Assembly: GCA_964410215.1 (NCBI GenBank)
Contig: CAYPHA010000017.1
Span: forward strand, 1-64,000
DNA from: CAYPHA01 sp964410215
GTDB taxonomy: Bacteria > Calditrichota > Calditrichia > Calditrichales > CAYPHA01
Length of the DNA: 64,000 nucleotides
Reading direction: 5' to 3'
Each line of letters opens with the position of its first letter. The stretch's first letter is position 1. The notes beneath the pieces are model-generated. The model made no database searches. It had not been told where the DNA came from and saw only the letters and a program-made list of their open reading frames with translations. The position numbers and the translations under genes were made by a program. Of the stretch, positions 54,429 through 62,826 are shown one piece after another.

Positions 54429-55151
54429 ATGTTGATAAAAACAGAGGATTTAAAACATTTACGTATAAAGCCGGAAGATAAGGTCGCGGTCTCTCTTTAT
54501 GACATGTACTTCGATGATCTGTTCTGGAACATCCAGTTCCTTGTTCTGACACAAATTGATAGAAGGGAAAAAAACGCTTTACTGATTTCACGCAAGGTGG
54601 CTGGCGAACCGGATTTCAAATCCGGTACCTGGAACCTGTATCTTACCCTGGGCAATGCTGTAAGAGGGCAAAAGACGGGAAAATACCGGGGTGGGACAGA
54701 ATCAGGAGGTCAGACCGTATCCGGGATTTTAAAATGGCCGCTGAAACAGGTCAGTCTGACCAGCACGGAATTGAAAAAGTTGACAGCAGGAATAAAGGGT
54801 GTACCTGACGGAGCCGATTTTCATCTTCGCAGTCGGAACAATGTTCTGGGCTATAATTTCCACGCTAAAAACGGAGAAATTGGGCATGTAAAGGATCTTG
54901 TTATTGAAACGGCAAGCTGGAAGATCCGATATCTGATCATTGATACCCGGAATTGGTTGTACAAAGGCACAGATGTGCTCATATCACCTGCCTGGATCGA
55001 AAAAATCAGATGGAGCGATCAGCTTATCTATGTCGACCTTAATAAGGAAGTGGTGCAAAACAGTCCGGCCTACAACCCCGAACAACCCCTTGACGACGAT
55101 CTTGAACTAAAGCTCAATAAATATTACGGCCATCAGCGCAGTAAAAAATAA
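54429..55151 (+). CDS. PRC-barrel domain protein, copy 1
   Basis: The ATG at 54429 (MLIKTEDLKHL) follows AAAAGGG at ten bases; an earlier in-frame ATG lacks a ribosome site. About 240 residues with two PRC-barrel-like halves. The first is diverged (SLYDMYFDDLFWNIQFLVLT). The second is typical (GYNFHAKNGEIGHVKDLVIE, IRYLIIDTRNWLYKGTDVLI, SPAWIEKIRWSDQLIYVDLN) and is followed by the motif VVQNSPAYNPEQPL. No signal peptide. PRC-barrels occur in photosynthetic reaction centres, ribosome-maturation factors and stand-alone stress-linked proteins; the stand-alone type fits here. Sigma-54 control is indicated by the promoter upstream. A paralogue lies at 55608-56375. Confidence 0.85.
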   Translation: MLIKTEDLKHLRIKPEDKVAVSLYDMYFDDLFWNIQFLVLTQIDRREKNALLISRKVAGEPDFKSGTWNLYLTLGNAVRGQKTGKYRGGTESGGQTVSGILKWPLKQVSLTSTELKKLTAGIKGVPDGADFHLRSRNNVLGYNFHAKNGEIGHVKDLVIETASWKIRYLIIDTRNWLYKGTDVLISPAWIEKIRWSDQLIYVDLNKEVVQNSPAYNPEQPLDDDLELKLNKYYGHQRSKK

Positions 55152-55181
55152 TAATTATCAGTTAAAAGTAAGGAGATATCC

Positions 55182-55550
55182 ATGAGAACCTACTATTCTA
55201 TCCTTTTCACCGCAATTACCCTGAGTGCTCTGCTTGTAATCAATGCGTGTAAGCCCGAGGCTCCGTCTCCCCTTCTCATTGAACGGGCGAGAGATAATAC
55301 ACTGGCAATCCTGGACAGTCTAAAACAGGACAGCGCACAAATCATCGGTAATGTTGAACTGACTTCCGAATTTTATGATGATAAATCTCTAAAGTATATT
55401 CTTAATTATGAGATTGAAACCGGAATGGATTCTGCAAACATCATCAGGACCAAAGCCTCGGCATTTCTGGACAGGAGTGAAGATAAGTGGACATACCGCT
55501 TTGTTTTCGACAAAACTTACAAGCGCCCCCTGCATGCTCCTGAAAAATAA
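55182..55550 (+). CDS. Small unrecognised lipoprotein
   Basis: A 122-residue protein with a lipoprotein signal (YYSILFTAITLSALLVINAC; the Cys is residue 23) and a strong TAAGGAGAT ribosome site. The mature part is mixed alpha/beta, with ARDNTLAILDSLKQD and NYEIETGMDSANIIRTK. I do not recognise a family. It lies 30 bases downstream of the sigma-54-controlled PRC-barrel gene, before a terminator, so it is probably the second gene of that operon. Confidence 0.75.
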   Translation: MRTYYSILFTAITLSALLVINACKPEAPSPLLIERARDNTLAILDSLKQDSAQIIGNVELTSEFYDDKSLKYILNYEIETGMDSANIIRTKASAFLDRSEDKWTYRFVFDKTYKRPLHAPEK

Positions 55551-55552
55551 TC

Positions 55553-55589
55553 AAAAAAAACCCCGGTATGTTTATACCGGGGTTTTTTT
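55553..55589. terminator. Bidirectional rho-independent terminator
   Basis: CCCCGGTAT-GTTT-ATACCGGGG, a perfect 9-bp stem, flanked by eight A on one side and seven T on the other. It serves the convergent lipoprotein and second PRC-barrel genes. Confidence 0.93.
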
Positions 55590-55607
55590 CTACTGTTCCG
55601 GACTGCT

Positions 55608-56375
55608 TCAACGTTTTTCCCAGTAACTGGGTCTTCCATAATAATCATATAACTGAATTTCATAGTTTCTGTTTACAGGTTCTGTAGGCCTGTATTCCGG
55701 ACTGTTTTCTATGGATTCTTTTGTCATATCAACAGAGACTTCACTTTTCACCCAGTCTACACGTTGAATCCATTCAGGTGAAACCAGTACTTTTCTCCCG
55801 GGTAACCAGTTTCTCGTATCAATCACCATATAGCGAATGATCCAGGATTCGTTATCAAAGATAAAATCATCAACATGCCCGATGGAGCCGTCCGTAGCCT
55901 GTATATGATAGCCGATCACTTCCTCTGTGCTGCGCAGCCGCGCGTCCTCGTCAGACTGTGTTTCGCCTTCGGCACGTTCCTGTTCCGCTTCTCTCAGCCG
56001 TTCCGCCATCAGTTGCATCTCGGCAAAATGTGTCGTATCCACGCCGTATGAAAAATGTATCGGCCAGGCATAGTACTTTATAAGTTCCGACTCCTTTTGC
56101 TTCGACACCGGTTTATGTTTATCGACCGGCGGGCTGTTCTCTATTTTTTCTTTTGTCAGATTCACCGGTAAGCGGTCCGACTTCCAGTCAGGATCTCCCA
56201 GTGCTGACGGAGAAATCAGTACCAGCCTCTCTCTCAACCAGCCTCCGGTATCTGCTACCAGATACCGGATATTCCAGAACAAATCATGGAAGAAAAAATC
56301 CCTGACCTTTCCGATGTCGCCATCACTGGCCAATAGTTTATAATGACCGGTAATGTCTTTAATACTTCGTAACAT
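55608..56375 (-). CDS. PRC-barrel domain protein, copy 2
   Basis: The start MLRSIKDITGHY is chosen because AAAGGAGG lies eight bases upstream; an ATG two codons earlier would be too close. About 255 residues with two full PRC-barrel halves (LLASDGDIGKVRDFFFHDLF, WNIRYLVADTGGWLRERLVL; IQATDGSIGHVDDFIFDNES, WIIRYMVIDTRNWLPGRKVL), each followed by a 'TKExIENSP' motif and joined by a charged helix (MQLMAERLREAEQERAEGET). It resembles copy 1, which is convergent and shares the terminator, so the pair arose by duplication. No signal peptide. Whether sigma-54 also controls this gene is unclear, since no -24/-12 element was seen upstream of it. Confidence 0.87.
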   Translation of the reverse strand: MLRSIKDITGHYKLLASDGDIGKVRDFFFHDLFWNIRYLVADTGGWLRERLVLISPSALGDPDWKSDRLPVNLTKEKIENSPPVDKHKPVSKQKESELIKYYAWPIHFSYGVDTTHFAEMQLMAERLREAEQERAEGETQSDEDARLRSTEEVIGYHIQATDGSIGHVDDFIFDNESWIIRYMVIDTRNWLPGRKVLVSPEWIQRVDWVKSEVSVDMTKESIENSPEYRPTEPVNRNYEIQLYDYYGRPSYWEKR

Positions 56376-56501
56376 AATCATTACCTCCTTTTACGATTAA
56401 ATGGAATGGATTATCATCCCGGATAAACAAGATCCGCCTTTTCGTAATCCATCACCAGTATGCAGTTTCATTCTTTCTTACCTGTCAGAAGACACGTGCT
56501 T

Positions 56502-58091
56502 TTATAACAAAGCAGCCAAATCCTTGCGGGTCCAGTTTTTACTTTGAAGTTCTTTCTTAGATGGCATCGTATCATGTTTAAACAGTTCTTCAATCACAGC
56601 AACCTGTTCGTCCCGGTTTACGCCAAGTACCGCAGTGACCTGTTCCTGCCGGGTATAATACACACTAAAATTTTCTTTTGAGAGATTACCCTGAATAATA
56701 ATATCATCCCAGCCATTCCCATAACCGGAATACCGCATGGCCAGGCCAGCCAGATCGGTCCAGAAGAATGGTATGATGTCGATTTTTGTTTTCATGTCAA
56801 GCATGTTCCGCGCGGCGATAATCCCCAGTTGTTCGGCGACCCGCCAGTGTTCGATGCGAACCATATCATCCGTCTTGCAGTATAAAAAAGTGGCGATATC
56901 ACCTGCCGCGTAAATGTCATTTTCAACCTGAAGATAATCATCCGTAAGGAGCCCCTGGTCGGCAACCTTAACGCTTTCAGGCATAAAACCGGTCTGCGGC
57001 TCCACTCCAATTCCCAACACGGCCAGATCTGCATCAATCGTATCACCGTTTTCGAGAATAATTTTCTCCAGATTTTTACCACCTTTAAACGCCGACACCG
57101 TGGTTCCCAGATGAAACACAATCCCGCTGTCTTCCATTTTTTTCCTGATGAGGGTCCCCACTTCCTTACCCAGTATCGTGGCGAACGGGATGGATTCGGG
57201 TGCAATAACATGAATAGTCCTATTGGAATGGTTCAGACTCTCCGCTGTTTCCAGACCGATAAAACTGGCACCGACAACGGCGACATGTTTCGCTTTTTCC
57301 GCGGCCTGAACGATATTCCGGGCATCCTGAAGGGTGCGCAGTGTAAAAATACTGCCCAGTTCATTACCGGGAATATTTAATTTCCTTGGCTTTCCACCGG
57401 TGGCAACCAGTAACCGGTCATAGAACAGGCTGATCTTGTTTTCCAGATGGACAACACGCTTATGGCTATCCAATGACTTCACACGCTGGCCGACGATCAG
57501 TTCGATACGGTGGGTTTTATAAAAATCCGGAGGATTGAGCGCCAGTGACGATGCATCGACGTAACCTTTGAGAAAATCCTTACTCAATCCCGTCCGATCA
57601 TACGGTGGCTGGTCATCAGCGGTAATCATGACAATATGCCCTTCAAATCCCAGCTCACGCAGCTTGCGTGCAGCGGCATTTCCTGCAGCGCCTCCCCCGA
57701 TAATAAGGAAAGTACGTTCATCTTCCATTTGCTTTACGGTCGCATCTGCTTTCTTTTCCGTTTCATCCCCGCTTTCGTCCTCCAGAAGAATAATATCCTT
57801 CCCACGGATATCCAGTTTATAGCTTTTCAGACCGTGGGAAGCCGGTGGTTCGGACACCGCTCCGGTTTCCACATCAAACATGGCATGATGCCAGGGACAC
57901 ATTACTTTTTTACCGGATAGAATACCGGTTTCCAGCGGGGCATCATGATGGGGACAATACGCATCCGTCGCATAATACCGGTCCTCTATTCTCATTAAAA
58001 GCAATTCGAGTCCGGACTCAGTGAAAATCATCGTCATTTCACCATTCCGTAATTCATCAGTTTGGGCAATAACCGTTTTGGTTTTACTCAT
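56502..58091 (-). CDS. Rieske-FAD oxidoreductase (AIF-like ferredoxin reductase)
   Basis: A 529-residue fusion. Residues ~1-105 form a Rieske [2Fe-2S] domain with ligands Cys46/His48 (YCPHHDAPL) and Cys65/His68 (VMCPWHHA). A linker leads to a pyridine-nucleotide-disulphide oxidoreductase: FAD site LIIGGGAAGNAAARKL, NAD(P)H site VAVVGASFIGLETAESL, the second FAD motif IYAAGDIATF, and a C-terminal reductase domain ending TRKDLAALL. This layout matches the AIFM3/AIF-like and aromatic-dioxygenase-reductase types that pass electrons from NAD(P)H to ferredoxins or Rieske proteins. The partner is unknown; a ferredoxin gene lies about 1.6 kb upstream. Signal peptide absent, cytoplasmic. Confidence 0.92.
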   Translation of the reverse strand: MSKTKTVIAQTDELRNGEMTMIFTESGLELLLMRIEDRYYATDAYCPHHDAPLETGILSGKKVMCPWHHAMFDVETGAVSEPPASHGLKSYKLDIRGKDIILLEDESGDETEKKADATVKQMEDERTFLIIGGGAAGNAAARKLRELGFEGHIVMITADDQPPYDRTGLSKDFLKGYVDASSLALNPPDFYKTHRIELIVGQRVKSLDSHKRVVHLENKISLFYDRLLVATGGKPRKLNIPGNELGSIFTLRTLQDARNIVQAAEKAKHVAVVGASFIGLETAESLNHSNRTIHVIAPESIPFATILGKEVGTLIRKKMEDSGIVFHLGTTVSAFKGGKNLEKIILENGDTIDADLAVLGIGVEPQTGFMPESVKVADQGLLTDDYLQVENDIYAAGDIATFLYCKTDDMVRIEHWRVAEQLGIIAARNMLDMKTKIDIIPFFWTDLAGLAMRYSGYGNGWDDIIIQGNLSKENFSVYYTRQEQVTAVLGVNRDEQVAVIEELFKHDTMPSKKELQSKNWTRKDLAALL

Positions 58092-58142
58092 TTTACTTTC
58101 CTTTAAAAAACCTTCCGTTTCTCAATTTCCCACTTCTTTTAT

Positions 58143-58200
58143 CTTTAATCTTTTATCTCTTCTCTTTTTTCTTTTTTCTTTTTTCTTTAATCTTTTATCT
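58143..58200. repeat. Pyrimidine-rich tract with direct repeat
   Basis: CTTTAATCTTTTATCT occurs at 58143-58158 and 58185-58200, 42 bases apart. Between them lies an almost pure C/T run, including three TTTTTTC units. The second copy overlaps the end of the MscS gene (codons for the lysine-rich tail), so slippage here would change the protein's C-terminus. Confidence 0.75.
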
Positions 58201-59071
58201 TCTTCTTATCTTCTCCCATATACATGGTAATATGCGGAAAAGGAATCTCGATATTTTTTTCATCAAATTTTATTTTAAGCCGTCGATTGAACTCTCTTGC
58301 TATAGCCCATTGTCTGATAGGTTTCGTTTTAATACGTGCCTTCACAACCAGGGCCGAATCTGCAAATTTATCCAGACCGAACACTTCGAGATCTTCAAGA
58401 ATATCATTCTTTAATTCCGGATCATTTCGCAGTGCAGCCCCCACTTCATTGATATACCCGATCACCTCATCAATGTTTTCTTTATACGCCACACCAATAT
58501 CGAAGACATAACAGGAAAATTCTTTCGTCATGTTGGTCACGACATCAATCTGTCCGTTTGGCACATAATGCACTTTACCTTCCAGATCCCGCAATGTCGT
58601 CAGTCGCAGATTCAACTTCTCAACCAGCCCCGCCTTTCCGGCTACCACGACAACATCCCCTACACGAATTTGGTCTTCCAGCAGAATAAAAAATCCGCTT
58701 ATGACATCTTTTACCAGGCTCTGGGCACCAAAACCAATAGCCAGGCCAAGCACACCTGCAGCGGCCAGGATAGGTCCGATTTCAATACCAAGCTCACCCA
58801 TTATGACCAGAATCGAAATAACCAGGATAACGACATTCATTACATGTCTGACAATGGAACTGAGTGTACCCGTACGTTTCTGAAATTCTGTATTGGATTG
58901 TCGTTTCTGGACAACATCAAACGCTTTTCGTGAAAATATGCCGGCGAGTTTAATTAACACAACCATTGCAATCAGAACCACAACAATCTTCAGGCCGCTG
59001 GTCAACAACCAGGTAACAGCCATTTCCGAAAGGACATTCAAATCAAAACCGTTGCTTCCAAAAAAATTCAC
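58187..59071 (-). CDS. Small-conductance mechanosensitive channel (MscS family)
   Basis: A 294-residue MscS protein: three transmembrane segments (VTWLLTSGLKIVVVLIAMVV; IVRHVMNVVILVISILVIMG; the pore helix with LAAAGVLGLAIGFGAQSLVK), the beta domain (GDVVVVAGKAGLVEKLNLR; YVPNGQIDVVTNMTK) and the alpha/beta C-terminal domain ending YMGEDKKKIKD. It opens on membrane tension to release osmolytes. The gene is followed closely by the pyrimidine-rich repeat and the Rieske-FAD gene in the same direction. Confidence 0.95.
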   Translation of the reverse strand: MNFFGSNGFDLNVLSEMAVTWLLTSGLKIVVVLIAMVVLIKLAGIFSRKAFDVVQKRQSNTEFQKRTGTLSSIVRHVMNVVILVISILVIMGELGIEIGPILAAAGVLGLAIGFGAQSLVKDVISGFFILLEDQIRVGDVVVVAGKAGLVEKLNLRLTTLRDLEGKVHYVPNGQIDVVTNMTKEFSCYVFDIGVAYKENIDEVIGYINEVGAALRNDPELKNDILEDLEVFGLDKFADSALVVKARIKTKPIRQWAIAREFNRRLKIKFDEKNIEIPFPHITMYMGEDKKKIKD

Positions 59072-59184
59072 CCTTTACTCCTTTCTCGTAAATCAGAACA
59101 ATGGTGTTGTGCAGACAGATCTATAACAACTACTGTACCAACAACAATTTAAATAAATATAATTCTTTGATTTTATTAGACTTA

Positions 59185-59226
59185 ACAAAAAACAATAAGG
59201 CCGTTAAAATAGATTTAACGACCTTA
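59185..59226 (-). terminator. Probable terminator after the DUF2892 gene
   Basis: AAGGCCGTTAAA-ATAGA-TTTAACGACCTT: 12-bp arms with one mismatch, followed on the minus strand by ATTGTTTTTTG. It lies about 130 bases past the DUF2892 stop and before the MscS gene. Confidence 0.7.
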
Positions 59227-59354
59227 ACAGAAGCGTTCATAACCGGTATGGGAAGGAATGGAACAGTTGTACGATGAAATATCCATTCATGTATATTTTT
59301 AGTACACCTTAACCAACAGTCTTTTGATGAATGGCACATCTGCCCCGCACAATT

Positions 59355-59579
59355 CTACTGCTCGGAAGAATCCCCTGCGGTCTTTTTTATTGTTGAAATT
59401 TTAAATGGAAAATACGCAGGACAAAAACCGATCAGGCTTGTTAATAAAAAGACGATGGCGATTATACCGAGAATGACCGCCGCCGTTCCGCTTATCTGGC
59501 CTGTCAGATATAAAACAAGGACTATGAGAGCCAGAAGGATGCGAATGATACGATCCACGTTACCCATATTCTTCAGCAT
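59355..59579 (-). CDS. DUF2892 small membrane protein
   Basis: A 74-residue protein with two hydrophobic helices (IIRILLALIVLVLYLTGQIS; AAVILGIIAIVFLLTSLIGF) and the family signature MGNVDRIIR ... GFCPAYFPF. DUF2892 domains occur alone or fused to rhodanese domains (YgaP) and are linked to sulfur transfer, although the function of stand-alone copies is unknown. Two nearby ATGs are possible starts (MLKNMGN or MGNVDR). It lies about 90 bases downstream of the ferredoxin gene, with a hairpin between. Confidence 0.9.
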   Translation of the reverse strand: MLKNMGNVDRIIRILLALIVLVLYLTGQISGTAAVILGIIAIVFLLTSLIGFCPAYFPFKISTIKKTAGDSSEQ

Positions 59580-59601
59580 ATTTTTACCTCTTCACATTAA
59601 T

Positions 59602-59646
59602 GAAACAGACACCACGATTCAGATCCCCCGGAACCGTGGTGTTTCA
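59602..59646 (-). promoter_or_regulatory. Hairpin between ferredoxin and DUF2892 genes
   Basis: ACACCACG (59609-59616) pairs with CGTGGTGT (59635-59642), with outer GAAAC/GTTTC pairing and a bulge; the loop includes CCCCCGG. No T-run follows on the minus strand, so it is more a leader or mRNA-processing structure than a terminator. Confidence 0.45.
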
Positions 59647-59670
59647 ATACAATATAATCAAAAAAAACTA

Positions 59671-59895
59671 TTAATCTTCAATATGAATAACCTCAGCAGG
59701 ACAATTATCGACGCATTCCTGAACCGCGTCCCGGTGTTCTTCGGGCACTTCGCCCACGCCCGGATCACCGTCCACCTGATACTTTTCGACAATCTCACTC
59801 AGATTATCATCTTCATTTTCGGCGAATACTTCAGGGCAGTCATCCCAGCAGACTTCGCAACTGGTGCATTCATCACGATCAATTGTTACTTTCAT
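59671..59895 (-). CDS. Small single-cluster 4Fe-4S ferredoxin
   Basis: A 74-residue, acidic ferredoxin. Cysteines stand in the pattern ECTSCEVCWDDCPEVF (C-x2-C-x2-C-x3-CP), with a second set ECVDNCPAEVIHI near the C-terminus that supplies the remaining ligand. The arrangement fits the Fer4_13/Fer4_15 type with one [4Fe-4S] cluster and an inserted acidic loop (ENEDDNLSEIVEKYQVDGDP). It is a cytoplasmic electron carrier. A good GGAGG site lies upstream of the ATG. A plausible electron partner is the Rieske-FAD reductase in the same block, by position only. Confidence 0.92.
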   Translation of the reverse strand: MKVTIDRDECTSCEVCWDDCPEVFAENEDDNLSEIVEKYQVDGDPGVGEVPEEHRDAVQECVDNCPAEVIHIED

Positions 59896-60068
59896 TATAT
59901 AGCCTCCTCTGTGTTGTGAATATTTTCAACCGTAATAATACGTAATAAAACAATCATATACAATGCAGATGATATTCTTTTACAACCGCTTCGATACGCC
60001 TCATATCCTATTATTTCCATCAGTATCGTTTCAGCCGGGCATCGATTTCTCCTGAAATAAACAGGGTA

Positions 60069-61607
60069 TTAATACCTCGTGAATTCACTTACTATGCGCT
60101 GCTTCAGACGATGCAGGTTTTCACTCAGTGAAACATGATATACATGCGGCTGTATCAGGCGTTTAACCCCCTGATCAAGATCGGCCACATCCTGCCGTCT
60201 CAGATCCCGGATTACCTCCATTGAGGGAAAATTATATACCTGTTTTCCGTGTTCGCTTATTTTTTTTAACAACGGTTCCATTCTGCTAAGGTTCGTCGCA
60301 TTTATAGTGCGTGATTTATCCGGATCAAAGGGGTGATATAATTTTAACTTTTCCATGTTGCCCGGATATTCATCATTTAGTGCGATTATATCCGCATTCG
60401 CTTTTCCGGATAACCCATAGACTCGCCAGACACTTTTGTTGCCGGGAACGATTGATTTACTCATGCTTTCAGAGAACTTCGTTGTCGGCAACCATTCACC
60501 GTTATGGTTGATACTGGTTAATTTATACACCCCGCTCAGTGCCGGGTCACCAGCGGAGGTTATCAGGCGGGTGCCGACGCCGTAAACCAGACGCCGGATC
60601 AGGTTATCAGGATTCACATCGTATTGTAACGCTTCTTCCTCGATCTGTGTAATGATCTGCCATATAGTTAATTCATCCAGTTCATTGGACAGGACAATCC
60701 GGGCATCTTCAAAACCAGCCCTGTCCAGCTCGCGGGCTGCCCGGATACTTAAATATGCCAGGTCGCCGGAATCCAGCCGGATGCCCACCGGCCTGTATCC
60801 CCTTTTCCGTAATTTTTCAAACACTTTGACAGCATTTGGAATACCACTTTCCAGTGTATTGATGGTATCCACCAGGAGTATGCAATTATCCGGATAGAGG
60901 TCTGCGTAAGCCTGAAAAGCATCCAGTTCAGTCATTCCCATTCCCAGATAAAACTGGATCATGGCATGGGAATGGGTTCCTTTTGGTTCAAAACCCAGGA
61001 AGCGGGATGCTGCAATATTCGAAGTATAGTCTGCCCCCCCGATCAATGCCGCCCGGATACCGGCATGCACACCGCGATCCTGTGCCCTGCGCGTACCGAA
61101 TTCGAGAAGCAAACCGTCCCGGCCGGCCATTTTAATCCGGGCCGCCTTTGTAGCGACTAAAATCTGGTAATTCAATTGGTTCAGAAGGACCGTTTCCAGG
61201 ATCTGGGCGATCGCCAGTGGTCCCTGCACAATGGTTAACGGTTCAGCCGGATGGACAACCCGTCCTTCCGGAATAGCTTCAATGGACAGGGATTCAAAGA
61301 GTGGTGTCCGGCCCAGCCATTTCAGGAAATCATCACTAAAAACGCGCTTGCCCTCAGCGGTCTTTTGCGACCGCAGACTTTCGATATCCTCGTTGCTGAA
61401 GCGGGTCTTTTTCAGCCAGCTCATCAGCCATTCAAGACCGGCATTGATACAGTATCCGGCTTTGCTGGTTCTGTAATCGGGATAGTGCCGGAAAAAATGT
61501 TCAAATCGCACTTCTTTTTCATGATATCCCTGTCTGAAATAGAGCTGTGCCATAGTCAGCTGATACTGATCCGTATTCAGGATACTGTCGTAAATTTGCG
61601 CTTCCAT
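60069..61607 (-). CDS. pncB: Nicotinate phosphoribosyltransferase
   Basis: About 512 residues. Family landmarks: LNTDQYQLTMAQLYFRQG near the N-terminus, VRFEHFFRHYP, LEFGTRRAQDRGVHAGIRAA, GTHSHAMIQFY, LVDTINTLESGIPNA, the PRPP region GIRLDSGDLAYLSIRA, and YGVGTRLITSAGDPALSGVY. It converts nicotinate, PRPP and ATP to nicotinate mononucleotide in NAD salvage (Preiss-Handler route). The ATG at 61607 is preferred to a GTG at 61676, which would only add a Gly/Thr-rich leader overlapping the preceding gene; TTG at 61616 is also possible. It forms a cluster with a NifX-like gene and nicotinamidase, which makes its substrate. Confidence 0.94.
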   Translation of the reverse strand: MEAQIYDSILNTDQYQLTMAQLYFRQGYHEKEVRFEHFFRHYPDYRTSKAGYCINAGLEWLMSWLKKTRFSNEDIESLRSQKTAEGKRVFSDDFLKWLGRTPLFESLSIEAIPEGRVVHPAEPLTIVQGPLAIAQILETVLLNQLNYQILVATKAARIKMAGRDGLLLEFGTRRAQDRGVHAGIRAALIGGADYTSNIAASRFLGFEPKGTHSHAMIQFYLGMGMTELDAFQAYADLYPDNCILLVDTINTLESGIPNAVKVFEKLRKRGYRPVGIRLDSGDLAYLSIRAARELDRAGFEDARIVLSNELDELTIWQIITQIEEEALQYDVNPDNLIRRLVYGVGTRLITSAGDPALSGVYKLTSINHNGEWLPTTKFSESMSKSIVPGNKSVWRVYGLSGKANADIIALNDEYPGNMEKLKLYHPFDPDKSRTINATNLSRMEPLLKKISEHGKQVYNFPSMEVIRDLRRQDVADLDQGVKRLIQPHVYHVSLSENLHRLKQRIVSEFTRY

Positions 61608-61636
61608 TCCCGTCAAAACAGTCCCTTCTGATGTTT

Positions 61637-62071
61637 CTACTCCTGTTCCGGAATGTGTCCCGGTATTAGTTCCCACAAATCATCTATGTTCGTATCTGAA
61701 GTACCGACATCAAATGATTCATCGATTGAATAATGTTCTGAAATTTTTGGAATCAATCTATTCTTATAATAATCCGCAACATTATCTTTAACGCTTCCAT
61801 CCCTGCCATCATAAAGGCGGACATGCGCATCGTCCAGCATTTCGGATACCCTGTCGCTGCACATGCCGGTCACGACGACATTGACGCCATAATCGATCAG
61901 GGATCGGGCCAGTTCTTTATCTGATGGTATTTTTGCCTTATGTTCCAGAATAGGCAGTTTATGGTATTGCAATTTCTTACTATCTATTACGAGGACATGG
62001 GCTGCCTGATTAAAGCGGTAATCAAAGGGAGCGTCCAGATTCTCTCCCCGTGTGGATATGGCAATTTTCAT
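61637..62071 (-). CDS. NifX/NifB-like dinitrogenase-iron-molybdenum-cofactor domain protein
   Basis: A 144-residue protein with one Nitro_FeMo-Co domain: IAISTRGENLDAPFDYRFNQ, HVLVIDSKK, ELARSLIDYGVNVVVTGMCS and VRLYDGRDGSVKDNVADYYK. The 'F.R..' and 'G.G' features are partly changed, and no nitrogenase gene is seen in the window. Stand-alone members of the family occur in many non-diazotrophs and may bind Fe-S or Mo cofactors. The tail is acidic. It lies between nicotinamidase and nicotinate phosphoribosyltransferase genes with short spacers, an uncommon neighbourhood; the link to NAD salvage is not explained. Confidence 0.87.
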   Translation of the reverse strand: MKIAISTRGENLDAPFDYRFNQAAHVLVIDSKKLQYHKLPILEHKAKIPSDKELARSLIDYGVNVVVTGMCSDRVSEMLDDAHVRLYDGRDGSVKDNVADYYKNRLIPKISEHYSIDESFDVGTSDTNIDDLWELIPGHIPEQE

Positions 62072-62099
62072 AGTACCTCCTTTTATAGTTAAAGTACTG

Positions 62100-62648
62100 C
62101 TAACGCTGTAATAAATCAGTTGAGCGAAGTGCTGTCACACCATTTGATTTCATCTCAGCGATCGCCCGCTCTGCATCCCCCGGTTCAGCATTGACAGCTT
62201 TAACCGCATCTTCGATCAGATAAGTCAGAAATCCTTTCCGGGCGGCGTCGATCGCTGTGGCTTTAACACAATAATCCGTGGCCAGACCGGTTATATACAC
62301 TTCATCAACGTTTTTATTTTTCAGATAGGACTCCAGATCCGCATCCGTGGCATCAAATGCGGAATAGCCATCATCGTCCGGCCCGGTTCCTTTCAGGAAT
62401 ACCTTCTCAATTTTATCCGTATTCAGACCGGGATGGAAGGCAGCGCCTGTTGTGCCCTTCACACAATGAACCGGCCAGGTATTGAAGTGACTTGAATGTT
62501 CAGGGTGTTCATCCCGGGAAGCCAGTACGAGATCGAAACGGTCCATCAAATGATTCACGACCGGTATAATCTGATCCCCCTGATCAACGCCCAGGGCACC
62601 GCCCGGGCAAAAATCATTTTGCAAATCAACAATGAATAGGGCTTTCAT
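62100..62648 (-). CDS. pncA: Nicotinamidase
   Basis: A 182-residue isochorismatase-fold protein. Catalytic and metal residues are visible: Asp10 in IVDLQNDFCPGGALGV, metal ligands in ASRDEHPEHSSHF, the lysine in VFLKGTGPDDDGYSAF, and the nucleophile Cys in GLATDYCVKATAIDA. It deamidates nicotinamide to nicotinate, which the phosphoribosyltransferase encoded two genes downstream then uses. Length and motifs fit the PncA family fully. First gene of the NAD-salvage cluster. Confidence 0.95.
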   Translation of the reverse strand: MKALFIVDLQNDFCPGGALGVDQGDQIIPVVNHLMDRFDLVLASRDEHPEHSSHFNTWPVHCVKGTTGAAFHPGLNTDKIEKVFLKGTGPDDDGYSAFDATDADLESYLKNKNVDEVYITGLATDYCVKATAIDAARKGFLTYLIEDAVKAVNAEPGDAERAIAEMKSNGVTALRSTDLLQR

Positions 62649-62826
62649 CCGAACCTCGCGGGATTTTATGAATTTGCCTGGTAATATACGACTTCTGAAA
62701 GTGGTTTTGTATAGTTTTTAACGAATTAATATCATAAATGTTCAGATAAATTTGGAACCATACGAAAGGGTATCCCGTATGTTAACAAATTTGCAGAAGG
62801 CCTGGATATTTTTTAATCTATAGATT
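62649..62826. promoter_or_regulatory. Divergent spacer between pncA and the amylosucrase gene
   Basis: A 178-base spacer holding an inverted repeat CATACG (62759-62764) / CGTATG (62776-62781) around AAAGGGTATCC, a candidate operator for either divergent gene. No clear promoter hexamers or Shine-Dalgarno sequence are visible before the downstream ATG. Confidence 0.35.

Noticed and set aside
58128..58218. CRISPR or VNTR array in the pyrimidine tract
   Set aside because: Only two copies of a 16-base repeat with a short low-complexity spacer; no cas gene nearby.
61608..61676. Upstream GTG start for nicotinate phosphoribosyltransferase
   Set aside because: It would add a Gly/Thr-rich leader overlapping the preceding gene's end; the ATG at 61607 begins the conserved sequence.
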